A stretch of 64,000 bases of DNA from Bacteroidota bacterium (GTDB lineage: Bacteria; Bacteroidota; Bacteroidia; Bacteroidales; UBA10428), in NCBI GenBank assembly GCA_023442525.1, contig JAEZZA010000027.1:22405-86404 (forward strand), in the 5' to 3' direction. Made by a program: the position numbers and the translations under genes. Shown here in pieces: positions 51,985 through 61,549 of the stretch. How positions within the stretch are numbered: the stretch's first letter is position 1; every line of letters begins with the position of its first letter. The notes beneath the pieces were generated by a model. It did not search any database. It was not told the DNA's origin and worked only from the letters and a program-made list of their open reading frames with translations.

Positions 51985-54304
51985 GTACCGATGTTTCCCT
52001 TAATACATTTTCGATTGAAACATTACAGGTATCTGCAATTTTAATTGGCGGACTGTTAATTTTAATTGCAGTAAAATCGGGCTCATAACGGTGTACATTC
52101 GACAAGGCGAGCCGGAATCTGAGCTGCGGATGATTATCTGTATTACGGGGAAGGATAACATTTTCCAAAGGAAAACCGCTAAATAGATAATGAGCCAGAA
52201 GGTGTTCGGGATCCGGTATTGAAATTTCATTCAGCCAGGGATTTCGTAATTTTTCAATGACTGCTGATATTTCACAGTATTCGGGATTAAGTTCCTGTTG
52301 CGAAGCAATGATCAAGATTCTTCCTTTAGACAAATACCAAACGTCGAGATACTGAAAGACGTTATCCGTGTTTTTCAAGAAAGTTAGCAGGCTGATGGAA
52401 TCCATTCTGTAATATGGCAGAACCTGGGCATAGATTCCATTTTCGGTAAGTTTATCGCGGCATATTTGCAGAAAATCAGTTGTGTATCTGGAAGGGTAGA
52501 GGAGAATCTGTTCCGATCCGGAATAAATAAGATCATACGATCCGGAATAATTCACGAGTTGTGCGCGTGGATCAGATAGTCCGATCTGAACCGATGAATT
52601 GGTGAATATATCTTCGTTTTCATCACTGAAAGCCGATGCTGACAACCTGATCAATTCGGGTGAAACATCCGTGATACGGATTTCAGCCATACCGTAATGT
52701 TCAAAAATTGAAGGAGTGACACCGGTATTAAAACCCAGGAGAAAAGCGCTATTTATATAGGGTCGAACCGAAAGGGAGATAGAGGCTGAAAGTATTTGTT
52801 CACGGAGACTTTCCAGGTCGGTGCCGAAATAATATACATTATTTATATATACAAGTTTTGAGTTATTATCATCGGTCACATAGTGAACACCCAATGTACT
52901 TCCTTCGAAAATGCCGTCAGAAACCTTGTTTCGCTGACTCACGTTGAGTACCCGGAGAAGTACAAGAACCAGCACAAATACAAGTAAAGTTGAAAACACG
53001 AATGCCAGTCTGAAAGCCCTGATTAATCGCGAATCTCTTACAATAAGGTATACACCTGAAAGAACAATAAACAAGCAGATCACGATGTAGCTGGCATTGG
53101 TACCGATAATTGGTATCAGGATCATGGGAGTTATAACCAGTCCCGTAAACAGTCCGGTCAGTATCAATGCACCAAGTTGACCGAAAGTTCTTCCGATTTG
53201 CTGAATTCTTTTGGGATATAATCTTCCGGCCAGAGGGAGTGAAATACCGTGAATTACCGAGGGTGTGAACGCAATAAGAGAATGGAGCAGAATATGTCGC
53301 AGACTTAAATCGGCAAAGGATTTACTCTCGTGAATTTCAAGGAAAAGATCGGGTGCAAGGAACTGGTAAAAGGCAAATGAAAAGATCCCGGTTATACCTG
53401 CCAGTATTTGAAGTATGGCCAGTGTCAGATATTTATTGGCCGGTTTGTCGGCCACTACACCATATAACAGGCTTCCTGCGGACACACCCGCAAAAACAAC
53501 GACAAAGAGTACGGCGAAAAAGATCACCTGGTCGAGATGATTGTAATTAATCAGAATACGGAAATAAATAATAAGGAGAGCTGCAAAGCAGAATGCCTGG
53601 AAAACGGAACCGTAAAGCATCGATCGGGTAAGTTTTGCGCCTGTTTCCAGAACGATTCGTTTTTTGCGAAATCGCAATCTTTTTGTTGCTTCCGGTTTGG
53701 AAAGCGATGGCTGAGCTGATGTGGCGCCACCTTTGGAAATATGTAAAACAGATACTCCGATGGCAATTACAAGGGCAATACCACCGGTTGTAAACAGGGA
53801 TTGTATGCCAAACAGGGGAATGATTACCAGAACTGACAATAAAACAGAAATAATTACGGCGAGGGAGATCGAAAAGAGGATCCGGCTCATAAAAACTCCT
53901 GCATTATTAATACTATCGATAAAATAACGTACCAGGAAAGGTATGCTGCCGGTGAGGATTGAAAGAGGAATGATCATGAGTACAAATGGACAGAAGGTAG
54001 CATACATGGTAGTACTATAGATCAAATTGGATAAAGGAGCCTGGAAAAAAAACAGGACAGCAACTATGCCTGACAGAATTATATATATGAGCAGGGGTTT
54101 CTTTACTTTATCGGCAATAAATCCGCATATCCAGCTTCCGGGAATGAGACAGAGGAAAAACTGGGCTATTATGATGGTTACGGACTTCATATCCGTGCCG
54201 AAGTTAACGGTGAAATGCCGGTACCAGCCGGCCATGGCCAGACATGTGGCAATGAAAAGAAACAGTAATAATAAGGTAAAAAGTGGAGGAACCCTGCGAT
54301 TCAT
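51881..54304 (-). CDS. Fused MFS-like membrane domain and spermidine-synthase-like domain
   Basis: 807 aa. Residues 1-440 hold about 12 helices in the arrangement of MFS-type transporters found fused to spermidine synthases. Residues 490-740 resemble the aminopropyltransferase/SAM fold: GFNTGVTPSIFEHYGMAEIRITDVSPELIRL replaces the glycine-rich GGG(D/E)G loop, and DLIYSGSEQILLYP stands where active enzymes have an acidic catalytic DxxxSEP region. The glycine-rich loop and catalytic acid look altered, so it may be a non-enzymatic member. The polar C-terminal tail (DVEPHVSDSSALQEQPFLRYP) overlaps the convergent Hdr gene by 104 bases. Confidence 0.7.
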   Translation of the reverse strand: MNRRVPPLFTLLLLFLFIATCLAMAGWYRHFTVNFGTDMKSVTIIIAQFFLCLIPGSWICGFIADKVKKPLLIYIILSGIVAVLFFFQAPLSNLIYSTTMYATFCPFVLMIIPLSILTGSIPFLVRYFIDSINNAGVFMSRILFSISLAVIISVLLSVLVIIPLFGIQSLFTTGGIALVIAIGVSVLHISKGGATSAQPSLSKPEATKRLRFRKKRIVLETGAKLTRSMLYGSVFQAFCFAALLIIYFRILINYNHLDQVIFFAVLFVVVFAGVSAGSLLYGVVADKPANKYLTLAILQILAGITGIFSFAFYQFLAPDLFLEIHESKSFADLSLRHILLHSLIAFTPSVIHGISLPLAGRLYPKRIQQIGRTFGQLGALILTGLFTGLVITPMILIPIIGTNASYIVICLFIVLSGVYLIVRDSRLIRAFRLAFVFSTLLVFVLVLVLLRVLNVSQRNKVSDGIFEGSTLGVHYVTDDNNSKLVYINNVYYFGTDLESLREQILSASISLSVRPYINSAFLLGFNTGVTPSIFEHYGMAEIRITDVSPELIRLSASAFSDENEDIFTNSSVQIGLSDPRAQLVNYSGSYDLIYSGSEQILLYPSRYTTDFLQICRDKLTENGIYAQVLPYYRMDSISLLTFLKNTDNVFQYLDVWYLSKGRILIIASQQELNPEYCEISAVIEKLRNPWLNEISIPDPEHLLAHYLFSGFPLENVILPRNTDNHPQLRFRLALSNVHRYEPDFTAIKINSPPIKIADTCNVSIENVLRETSVLNRSLMQKSSLSRDVEPHVSDSSALQEQPFLRYP

Positions 54305-54592
54305 ATAGATTTGTTCTCAGAATTTTTACGTAAATAAAGGTAGTATTAAAACCATAATTGTATGCGAAAACTCATGTTCTATAAGGCATCAAAAGGTTAA
54401 ACTTGCTGGCAATACAACATACTGCATAAATATTCGTCATAAAATTATACTTATACCATGTAAAAAGTTGAATATGAACATTTTAACTTTTTTTAACCTA
54501 TTTCATTTTTTTTTATTTTTTTTTTAGTTTTATAGGACTGATTTGGAACATCAGGAGTCTTATTAACCTATTATAAACCTAAAATTTAATCT

Positions 54593-57500
54593 ATGAAAAG
54601 GATTTTGAGTTTACTTGTATGTCTGCTCGCATTTAGCTGGATTGCTATATATGGGCAGGACGTACAAATCAGGGGAACGATCACATCCGATGAGGATGGG
54701 AGTACGTTGCCCGGGGTGTATGTGAAGATCAAGGGAACCAACACCGGTACTGCCACGGATGCCAACGGTCAGTATCAGTTGACAGCTCCCGCGAACGCTA
54801 CGTTGGTTTTCAGTTCCATAGGTTTTAAGGACCAGGAAATTGAAATCGCCGGCCAATCTACCATTAATGTAGTAATGTCGTCGGATGTTACCCAGATGGA
54901 TGAAGTTATTGTTACCGCTCTGGGTATTAAGCGTGAAAAAAGGGAAGTTACTTACCAGACTCAAAAAGTAAGTAACGATGAAATACTCAAATCTGCTCCT
55001 ACAAGGGCTGCCAGTGGCCTTGCAGGAAAGGTTGCCGGACTCCAGATTAACAATATGGACAATGGTGTGAATCCGTCTACAAAAATCACTCTTCGCGGAT
55101 TCCGCTCAATCACTGGTTCAAACGATGCAACAGTTGTAATCGACGGTTCAATAGCTTCACTTGAGGCATTTGATGCCCTGAACCCTAATGACATTCAGGA
55201 AATTAACGTACTTAAGGGAGCAAATGCTGCTGCATTGTATGGCTCAAAAGCAAGTAACGGTGCCCTGATTGTATCAACCAAAAAAGGTGCTACCAACCAG
55301 AAGTTTACAGTTGGAATTAATTCAGCATTAACATTGGAAAAAGTAGCTTATATGCCGAAATTCCAGTCAAAATATGGTACTGGTTGGGAAGGAGCTTACG
55401 ATGCTGTTGAAAATACCAACTGGGGACCCCGCTTTGACGGAACTTTACGTCAGATTGGTCCGACATGGCCTGATGGATCATACCAGGCTGTGCCTTATGC
55501 ACCTGTAAAGGATAACCTACTCGACTTTTTTGAAACCGGTAATACCATCAGCAACACTGCTTATGTTAGTGGTGGAGATAACTCCAGCACATACTATATA
55601 TCCGCTGGTCAACAGAAGACAGACGGTATTGTTCCGGAAGACGAGTATAAGAGATATACTTTCAGAGCAAATGCAACTAAAAGAATCGGCAAACTGGAAG
55701 TTTCATTCAATTCGTCATTCTTTACCGACCACACGGATGTTGTTGGTAATGAAATTGGTGACCAGGACAGACAATTGTATTGGTTCCTGCTGAACACTTC
55801 AGCAAATATACCTCTGTCAAAATATAAGAACTGGAGAACCGACCTGTATGCAACTCCGGATGGTTATTACAACGCTTATTATCAGAATCCCTACTGGGCA
55901 GTAGGTACGAACCGTGATATTGAAGATTCCCGCAGGTTAATGGGTAATATCGCAGTTTCGTATGATTTGTTGCCCTGGATGAAATTAACTGTTCGTGGCG
56001 CTATGAACAATTCATGGAGCACTGGTAAAGACTGGAGAGCATTCCAGGATTACGATCCCGATCTGCAACCCAGCCATACCACCGTTTCTTCATTTGTTGA
56101 AGACATGGATAAACAGACCAAGGACTATAACTTTGATGCCATTCTGGCTGTTGACCGCGACCTGACGGAAATGATATCTCTTAAAGTTAACCTGGGAGCA
56201 GTTAACCAGACCCAGGAATACAGACTGAATCAGGTTCGGGCAAACAACCTGAGTATACCTGATTTCTATGATATTTCCAATGGTACCGGAACCCCGGACG
56301 TTACAATTGACGAATGGAAATATATAAACTATGGTTTCTTTGGTGATATCACAGTTGGTTACGGTCAGTTCCTGTTTTTGAACTTTGCAGGAAGGAATGA
56401 CTGGACCTCCACACTTCCCAAAAAAAATAACAGCTATTTCTATCCATCGTTTGGTTTATCATTTGTACTTACAGATGCTGTGAAGAGCTTACAGAACAAT
56501 ATACTCTCATTCGCAAAGATTACTTTAAGCAATGCCACAGTATATAACGACCTGAAGCCTTATGAAATAAATGAAAAATACGAACAGCAGGTTGGATTTC
56601 CATTTGGTGAGCTGAATGGTTTTGCATTGGGTTTAACCACTGTTGATGCCAACATTAAGAAAGAAAGGTTAAATACTACTGAAGTTGGTCTTGACCTTGG
56701 ATTCCTCAACAACAGGTTGTCACTTGACGTTACCTACTTTGATACAAAAACCACCGACCTGATTACTTCAGTAACTCCTTCTGTTACTTCAGGTGCTACC
56801 GGTTTCCGTACCAACATTGGTGAATTAAGCAACAAGGGTGTTGAACTTACACTTGGAGGAAGGATACTTGAACTTGCAGCCGGACTTACCTGGGATATCA
56901 ATTTGAACTATACCACCAACACAACGAAAGTTGTCAAGATCACTGATGATGTAAAGGAAGTTGCGTTGACGACTGTTACAGGTGCAGGTATTTATGCAAT
57001 TGAAGGCGAAGTACTGCCCACGATTAAGGCTATGGGTTATATCAGAGATCCTCAGGGCCGCCTGGTTATTGATCCTGCAACCGGATATCCAAGAGTCGCC
57101 ACCGAGTTTATTCCTCTCGGAAGAACACTTCCCAAGCATATTTATGGTTTAAATTCATCACTTGGATTTAAAGGATTCTCAGTAAGCGCTACATTTGATT
57201 ACCGTACAGGCCATGTTTATTTTGAACAGGGATCCGATCAGATGGAATTTACCGGTCGTTCATTACAGAGTGTTTCTGCAAACCGTCAGGACTTTGTTAT
57301 TCCTAACTCAGTTATTGAAACCAGTCCGGGTGTTTATGTTGAAAATACAAACATTCCTGTTGCCAATGGCCGTCAGAGCTACTGGACAGATACTTACAAT
57401 GACGTAAAGGAAAATTACGTTAAAGATGCTTCTGCTCTTAAGATCAGGGAATTAGCTGTTGATTATGCAGTTCCTGCCAAATTCCTGAGCAAGACTTTTA

Positions 57501-57682
57501 TCAACACGGTAAGAGTTGGATTTGTAGCACGTAATCTTAAGACCTGGTTGCCACCTGACAACCACTTTGCAGACCCTGAATTCGGTAACTCATATACAAA
57601 CCCCAATGCAGTTGGTATCGGTGGTTTCTTACAAGCTCCTCCAACCAGATCGTTTGGGTTTACCCTAAATCTTGAATTTTAA
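54593..57682 (+). CDS. SusC/RagA-type TonB-linked outer membrane protein
   Basis: 1029-aa nutrient transporter. A signal peptide (1-22, ending IAIYGQ) is followed by a carboxypeptidase-D-like domain (about 24-107, VQIRGTITSDEDGSTLPGVYVKIKGT), a TonB-box region (DEVIVTALGI), a plug (about 125-250: SGLAGKVAGLQI, ITLRGFRSITG, INVLKGANAAALYGSKASNGALIV) and a 22-strand barrel ending with a terminal aromatic residue (FTLNLEF). Partner of the SusD gene 15 bases downstream. A T-rich region (54481-54531) lies before it with a near promoter box TAGTTTTA at 54525-54532. The substrate, sugar or peptide, cannot be read from the sequence. Confidence 0.95.
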   Translation: MKRILSLLVCLLAFSWIAIYGQDVQIRGTITSDEDGSTLPGVYVKIKGTNTGTATDANGQYQLTAPANATLVFSSIGFKDQEIEIAGQSTINVVMSSDVTQMDEVIVTALGIKREKREVTYQTQKVSNDEILKSAPTRAASGLAGKVAGLQINNMDNGVNPSTKITLRGFRSITGSNDATVVIDGSIASLEAFDALNPNDIQEINVLKGANAAALYGSKASNGALIVSTKKGATNQKFTVGINSALTLEKVAYMPKFQSKYGTGWEGAYDAVENTNWGPRFDGTLRQIGPTWPDGSYQAVPYAPVKDNLLDFFETGNTISNTAYVSGGDNSSTYYISAGQQKTDGIVPEDEYKRYTFRANATKRIGKLEVSFNSSFFTDHTDVVGNEIGDQDRQLYWFLLNTSANIPLSKYKNWRTDLYATPDGYYNAYYQNPYWAVGTNRDIEDSRRLMGNIAVSYDLLPWMKLTVRGAMNNSWSTGKDWRAFQDYDPDLQPSHTTVSSFVEDMDKQTKDYNFDAILAVDRDLTEMISLKVNLGAVNQTQEYRLNQVRANNLSIPDFYDISNGTGTPDVTIDEWKYINYGFFGDITVGYGQFLFLNFAGRNDWTSTLPKKNNSYFYPSFGLSFVLTDAVKSLQNNILSFAKITLSNATVYNDLKPYEINEKYEQQVGFPFGELNGFALGLTTVDANIKKERLNTTEVGLDLGFLNNRLSLDVTYFDTKTTDLITSVTPSVTSGATGFRTNIGELSNKGVELTLGGRILELAAGLTWDINLNYTTNTTKVVKITDDVKEVALTTVTGAGIYAIEGEVLPTIKAMGYIRDPQGRLVIDPATGYPRVATEFIPLGRTLPKHIYGLNSSLGFKGFSVSATFDYRTGHVYFEQGSDQMEFTGRSLQSVSANRQDFVIPNSVIETSPGVYVENTNIPVANGRQSYWTDTYNDVKENYVKDASALKIRELAVDYAVPAKFLSKTFINTVRVGFVARNLKTWLPPDNHFADPEFGNSYTNPNAVGIGGFLQAPPTRSFGFTLNLEF

Positions 57683-57696
57683 AATATATTAAGATT

Positions 57697-59181
57697 ATGA
57701 AAGAATTGTTTAAATACATTATAATTGCTCTGGTGGTGGCTTTAATGCCTGCCTGTAGCGAGGATTATCTCGATATTAACACTGACCCGAACGAACCAAC
57801 AGAAGTTTCTCCTGACCTTGCACTTCCTGTAGCACAACATCTTTCAGCTACTTATCATTATAGTGCATCCGGAAGACGTACCAATACTCTGGGTAACCTG
57901 ATGATGGCCAATTGGAGTCAGTCCGATGGTTTTGCCTGGTATCCTGACGAATTCAAATACAATGTTACTTCGTCCTTTTATCAGGATATTTTTAATGTCG
58001 CTTACAGGCTACCGCTGAAACAGTACAATACTCTTGACAGGCCTGATGATCCGACTTATGATTACTATACTGCTATTGCAATGATTATGAAGTCGTATCA
58101 TTTTCAGATTTTAGTGGATGCATACGGTGATGTTCCTTATTCCGAAGCACTTCAGCGTAGTAAGAAGGCTACGCCAAAATACGATAAGGCAGAAGATATT
58201 TATGCCGATTTGATTGTAAAATTGAGTGCTGCCATCGAACTCCTGAATAATCCTTCAGAATTAGCTATGGAACCAGGAAACGATGATATTATGTTCGGTG
58301 GTGATATAGAGTCCTGGATAAGATTTGCCAATACTATTAAATTAAGGATTCTTACCCGTCTGTCGGATATGCCTGACAAACAGAGCTATATTACGGAACA
58401 ACTGAATGCAATAAGTGGAGGTTTCATTACTGCAGATGTTGGTGTAAATCCGGGTTATGTTGCAGAAACCGACAAACAGAGTCCTCTCTGGGATAATTAC
58501 GGTTGGAGTCCGACAGGTGCAGATCTTATGAACTGGAGGGCTACCTGCGCAACTGATTATGTTTTAGCCAAGCTTCAGGGATTCAATGACCCCAGGATTG
58601 ATTATATATATGAAAAACCTGCTACCGGCCATTTGGGAGTTCCTCAGGGTTTATTAGACTATGACACTCCGATACTTGATCAGTATATGTACGATAAAGT
58701 ATCCAATATTGGTCCCGGTCTGTTAAAAAGCGCCAGCATGGATGCTATAATCGTAACTCTTGCTGAATGCTATTTTAACCAGGCTGAACTGGCGCTGAAA
58801 GGATTAATTACCGGAAACGTAAAAGATTTTTATCAGAAGGCTATTGAAGCATCATTTTCCTATCTTGGTACTCCCGGCGCTGTTGCTTACTATTCGCAAA
58901 ATAAGCCTATGGTTGGTTGGGATGCCACTTTGGCTGCTGATAAGCTCGAAGCTATCATTACCCAGAAATGGATTGCTTTAAACGGTATTGATGCTATTCA
59001 GTCATGGTTTGATTACAACCGGACCGGTTATCCTTCGGATGTACCTCTGCCACTGAATTATAGTGCCACAACCGACAGACCGGTAAGGCTCAGATACCCG
59101 GCAAGTGAACTTGCTTCCAACTCCGCGAATATACCTTCGCAACCTGATGTATTTACCGAAAAGATTTTCTGGGCTAAATAA
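57697..59181 (+). CDS. SusD/RagB-like lipoprotein
   Basis: 494-aa surface lipoprotein that caps the SusC channel. Lipobox VALMPACSEDYLDINTDPNEPTEV, with the anchor Cys at about residue 20. The YLDINTDPNEPTEVSPDLALPVAQ start and the many Tyr/Trp-rich loops (e.g. MANWSQSDGFAWYPDEF, QKWIALNGIDAIQSWFDYNRTGYP) match the SusD-like_2 group, with helical TPR-like repeats. That group is often linked to peptides or unknown ligands rather than classical starch. Genes for two lipoproteins follow directly (9 and 25 bases). Confidence 0.9.
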   Translation: MKELFKYIIIALVVALMPACSEDYLDINTDPNEPTEVSPDLALPVAQHLSATYHYSASGRRTNTLGNLMMANWSQSDGFAWYPDEFKYNVTSSFYQDIFNVAYRLPLKQYNTLDRPDDPTYDYYTAIAMIMKSYHFQILVDAYGDVPYSEALQRSKKATPKYDKAEDIYADLIVKLSAAIELLNNPSELAMEPGNDDIMFGGDIESWIRFANTIKLRILTRLSDMPDKQSYITEQLNAISGGFITADVGVNPGYVAETDKQSPLWDNYGWSPTGADLMNWRATCATDYVLAKLQGFNDPRIDYIYEKPATGHLGVPQGLLDYDTPILDQYMYDKVSNIGPGLLKSASMDAIIVTLAECYFNQAELALKGLITGNVKDFYQKAIEASFSYLGTPGAVAYYSQNKPMVGWDATLAADKLEAIITQKWIALNGIDAIQSWFDYNRTGYPSDVPLPLNYSATTDRPVRLRYPASELASNSANIPSQPDVFTEKIFWAK

Positions 59182-59190
59182 TTTTTATAA

Positions 59191-60060
59191 ATGAAAACTA
59201 TGAAGACATTAAAATATTTTCTTTTATTATTCTTTTCAGTAGGAATAATCACTTCCTGCTGGGACGATGAGGCTATTTATGAACTGAATGACGACGGACC
59301 CAATCTCGTTGGATTCAGGGATGCCAACACTACCATTGGTGGTATTGCAAATGGTGATGAATATTCTTTTTTATTGCCAATAAAAGTTTTTGGGCCCACT
59401 GTTACTGAACTTACTGCGGCTGTAACGGCTACTGTTGAAACCTCCACAGGAACTCCGGGTGCCAATGAGATTATTGCCACCGAAGGCGTTCATTACAGGT
59501 TAGATAATCCTACGATTACTTTGGAAAAGGGTAATAACTATTTGGGTAATTTCCCCATTACATTGCTGTCTGAAGGTATTGTAGCTCCTCTTGCACAAAC
59601 TCCCGTTGTTTTCTTAAGGGTAACCCAAGTTGATGGAGCTGGTAATGTTTTACATAGCGGTAAGCCTATTAAGATTACCTTGAACTATTTATGCTTCTCC
59701 AATCTTGCAGGAAACTATAAACTGACCATTGAGCGGACTTCTACAACCGGTGCCAACTCAGTTATTGAAAGAGATGAAGTAATCACCGAGACCGCCACCG
59801 GAACTTATAGAACTACTTATGTAGGTCACTGGACACCTGACCAGCTTGCTCCTGGAAAGCCCGGATTTACATTCACAGATGTATGTAATAATATAACCAT
59901 TGCCGAGCAGAATCTTGCTGATTATTGGGCTAATATTGTTACCGGACAGGGCGCTCCCAATGGTACGTATAATCCAGAGACCGGCACTATTTATCTGGAG
60001 TATACTGTATGCGCGAGTGGCGCTTGCAATATTTATAAATGTACTTACGTCAGACAGTAA
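59191..60060 (+). CDS. SusCD-linked surface lipoprotein 1
   Basis: 289 aa. A lipoprotein signal ends at Cys23 (SVGIITSCWDD). The body is beta-rich: EGVHYRLDNPTITLEKGNNYLGNFPITLL and VFLRVTQVDG have the pattern of the DUF1735/DUF4843-type and Calx-beta-like domains that follow SusD genes. The C-terminal part (NLAGNYKLTIERTST... ATGTYRTTYVGHW) is a second domain with four late cysteines (VCASGACNIYKC), possibly two disulfides. No enzyme motif is visible. Its place in the operon suggests ligand binding on the cell surface. Confidence 0.65.
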   Translation: MKTMKTLKYFLLLFFSVGIITSCWDDEAIYELNDDGPNLVGFRDANTTIGGIANGDEYSFLLPIKVFGPTVTELTAAVTATVETSTGTPGANEIIATEGVHYRLDNPTITLEKGNNYLGNFPITLLSEGIVAPLAQTPVVFLRVTQVDGAGNVLHSGKPIKITLNYLCFSNLAGNYKLTIERTSTTGANSVIERDEVITETATGTYRTTYVGHWTPDQLAPGKPGFTFTDVCNNITIAEQNLADYWANIVTGQGAPNGTYNPETGTIYLEYTVCASGACNIYKCTYVRQ

Positions 60061-60085
60061 TCTATAACATTTTAAACCGAACATA

Positions 60086-61138
60086 ATGAGAAAGTACTTT
60101 AATATAATATTGGCGGTTACCCTGATAATAGCAGGTTTTACCGCCTGCGAATACAGTCAGGATGTTGACCCTGTAATCAGTCCTGATGGATATCCGAAAT
60201 TTACTGTTACACCTGCTGAAGACTACAGTAACGTAAAGGAAGGCGACACTCTGACCTATACAATTACTCTTGATAAGATGATCGACAGGGCATTGACCTT
60301 CAGATACAAGATTGTTGACGGAGATGCTAATGCTGCTGATTTTGAATTAAAACCGGCTGTTATTGCTCCTTACTCAACAAGCAGTACTTTACAGATAATT
60401 ATACCCCAGGATTGGGATGCCGAGGAAACTGAATCGGTAAAACTTGAATTTGGAGTTTTCAGTATTGCCGAGAAGTACATTGTCAATCCGGCAGTTGTCA
60501 ATCCGGTATACGACCTGACTATTGATAATTATGTTTCAGACGTGCTTACCATTACTATTGGCTGGGAACAACTTTTCGCCGGTATGGAAGTTATCGACGG
60601 TGAAACCACATTACCAAACGGAGACGTTGTAGAATGGGTAGATACTGTTGAAGCTGAATATGATGCATACGATTTTATGGACTTTGATATTCTGATTTCA
60701 CCGGCCGACGAATTTGATCCTGCTGATCCATGGGCAAGTGAAATTGGAAATTACTCAGGTGCTACAGGTAACAACCCTGAAGTTGTTGAAGCTGTTTTGG
60801 AAGACGGAGAATACATATTATGGGCTGATTTGTACTCCAATGTACTTTCAATAGGATTCCTGTCGCTTGCAGATTCCACTTTACAAGTTCCATTAGCAGC
60901 TAATTTCCAGCGCCAGGGTACCGCCTTGAATGCTGATGTTATTCAGGACGATTCCCAGGCACCGTTTGGCTGGACTCTTGGATATGATGAGGGTGGTAAC
61001 TTCCAGGGTGTAATAGCTAAGCTGGTTGTTGAAAATGGTGTTTACAAAATAGTTGACTATGAAGATGACACTGAATACGGTGCCGCTCGTAAATCAGCAA
61101 AAGCAAAAACTCCGCGTCCTGCATTCTTGAATAGGTAA
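60086..61138 (+). CDS. SusCD-linked surface lipoprotein 2
   Basis: 350 aa. Lipoprotein signal with Cys21 (IAGFTACEYSQDV). An N-terminal Calx-beta/Ig-like domain follows (about 38-150: KFTVTPAEDYSNVKEGDTLTYTITLDKMIDRALTFRYK, EETESVKLEF). Then come an acidic region (VEWVDTVEAEYDAYDFMDFDILISP) that could bind calcium, and a C-terminal beta domain (about 230-330). The tail is basic (ARKSAKAKTPRPAFLNR), unusual for this otherwise acidic protein. No family is firmly recognised. It ends the operon at a strong terminator. Surface ligand binding is the likely role. Confidence 0.6.
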   Translation: MRKYFNIILAVTLIIAGFTACEYSQDVDPVISPDGYPKFTVTPAEDYSNVKEGDTLTYTITLDKMIDRALTFRYKIVDGDANAADFELKPAVIAPYSTSSTLQIIIPQDWDAEETESVKLEFGVFSIAEKYIVNPAVVNPVYDLTIDNYVSDVLTITIGWEQLFAGMEVIDGETTLPNGDVVEWVDTVEAEYDAYDFMDFDILISPADEFDPADPWASEIGNYSGATGNNPEVVEAVLEDGEYILWADLYSNVLSIGFLSLADSTLQVPLAANFQRQGTALNADVIQDDSQAPFGWTLGYDEGGNFQGVIAKLVVENGVYKIVDYEDDTEYGAARKSAKAKTPRPAFLNR

Positions 61139-61160
61139 AATAATTACAACCTGATATTAA

Positions 61161-61192
61161 AAAGGCTGTCAAATTTTGGCAGCCTTTTTTTT
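61161..61192 (+). terminator. Intrinsic terminator ending the SusCD operon
   Basis: GGCTGTC (61164-61170) pairs with GGCAGCC (61178-61184), with one G-T pair, extended by A/T pairs at the base, and is followed by eight T residues. Confidence 0.9.
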
Positions 61193-61549
61193 GCATTTAC
61201 ATTGTTGCAGACACCCGCTTTACGGGTAGAGCAGAATTTCGAAGATGGAAATGACTCCGGGGTCTGACCAAACTAGATAACACATATTCAATTTAATAAG
61301 GTAGAATTTAGGCCATTTTTTGCTCTTAGAGGCTCATTTTGACCCTGTTATTGAGGGTTTAAGAAACAGTACCGGAATCAGAAAATTCTTACAGGCACAT
61401 TTTTAGGCCTATAAATGATGCTTTAAGGTCAAATAATGGCTATATTTAAGGGTTATAACCCAAATTATTAAATACTCAGTCTGGCTCGATCGATTCTGAT
61501 TACATCATTACGGTAGCAGGTAAACCATATGTAAAAACTTATTTATGGT
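61193..61549 (+). other. Gene-free stretch with a possible RHS remnant
   Basis: 357 bases with no full gene. The last 100 bases read, in a frame different from the RHS gene, as SIDSDYIITVAGKPYVKTYL then WFAG, and stop at 61558-61560, where the downstream RHS frame begins with PDEIKTGSIQSLKY. This could be the frame-shifted continuation of a longer RHS protein, but the fragment is short and the rest of the stretch is full of stops. Nothing else is recognised. Confidence 0.35.

Noticed and set aside
54481..54536. T-rich tract before susC as an invertible or phase-variable promoter
   Set aside because: No inverted repeats flank it and no recombinase is present; homopolymer length variation remains possible but is not shown.
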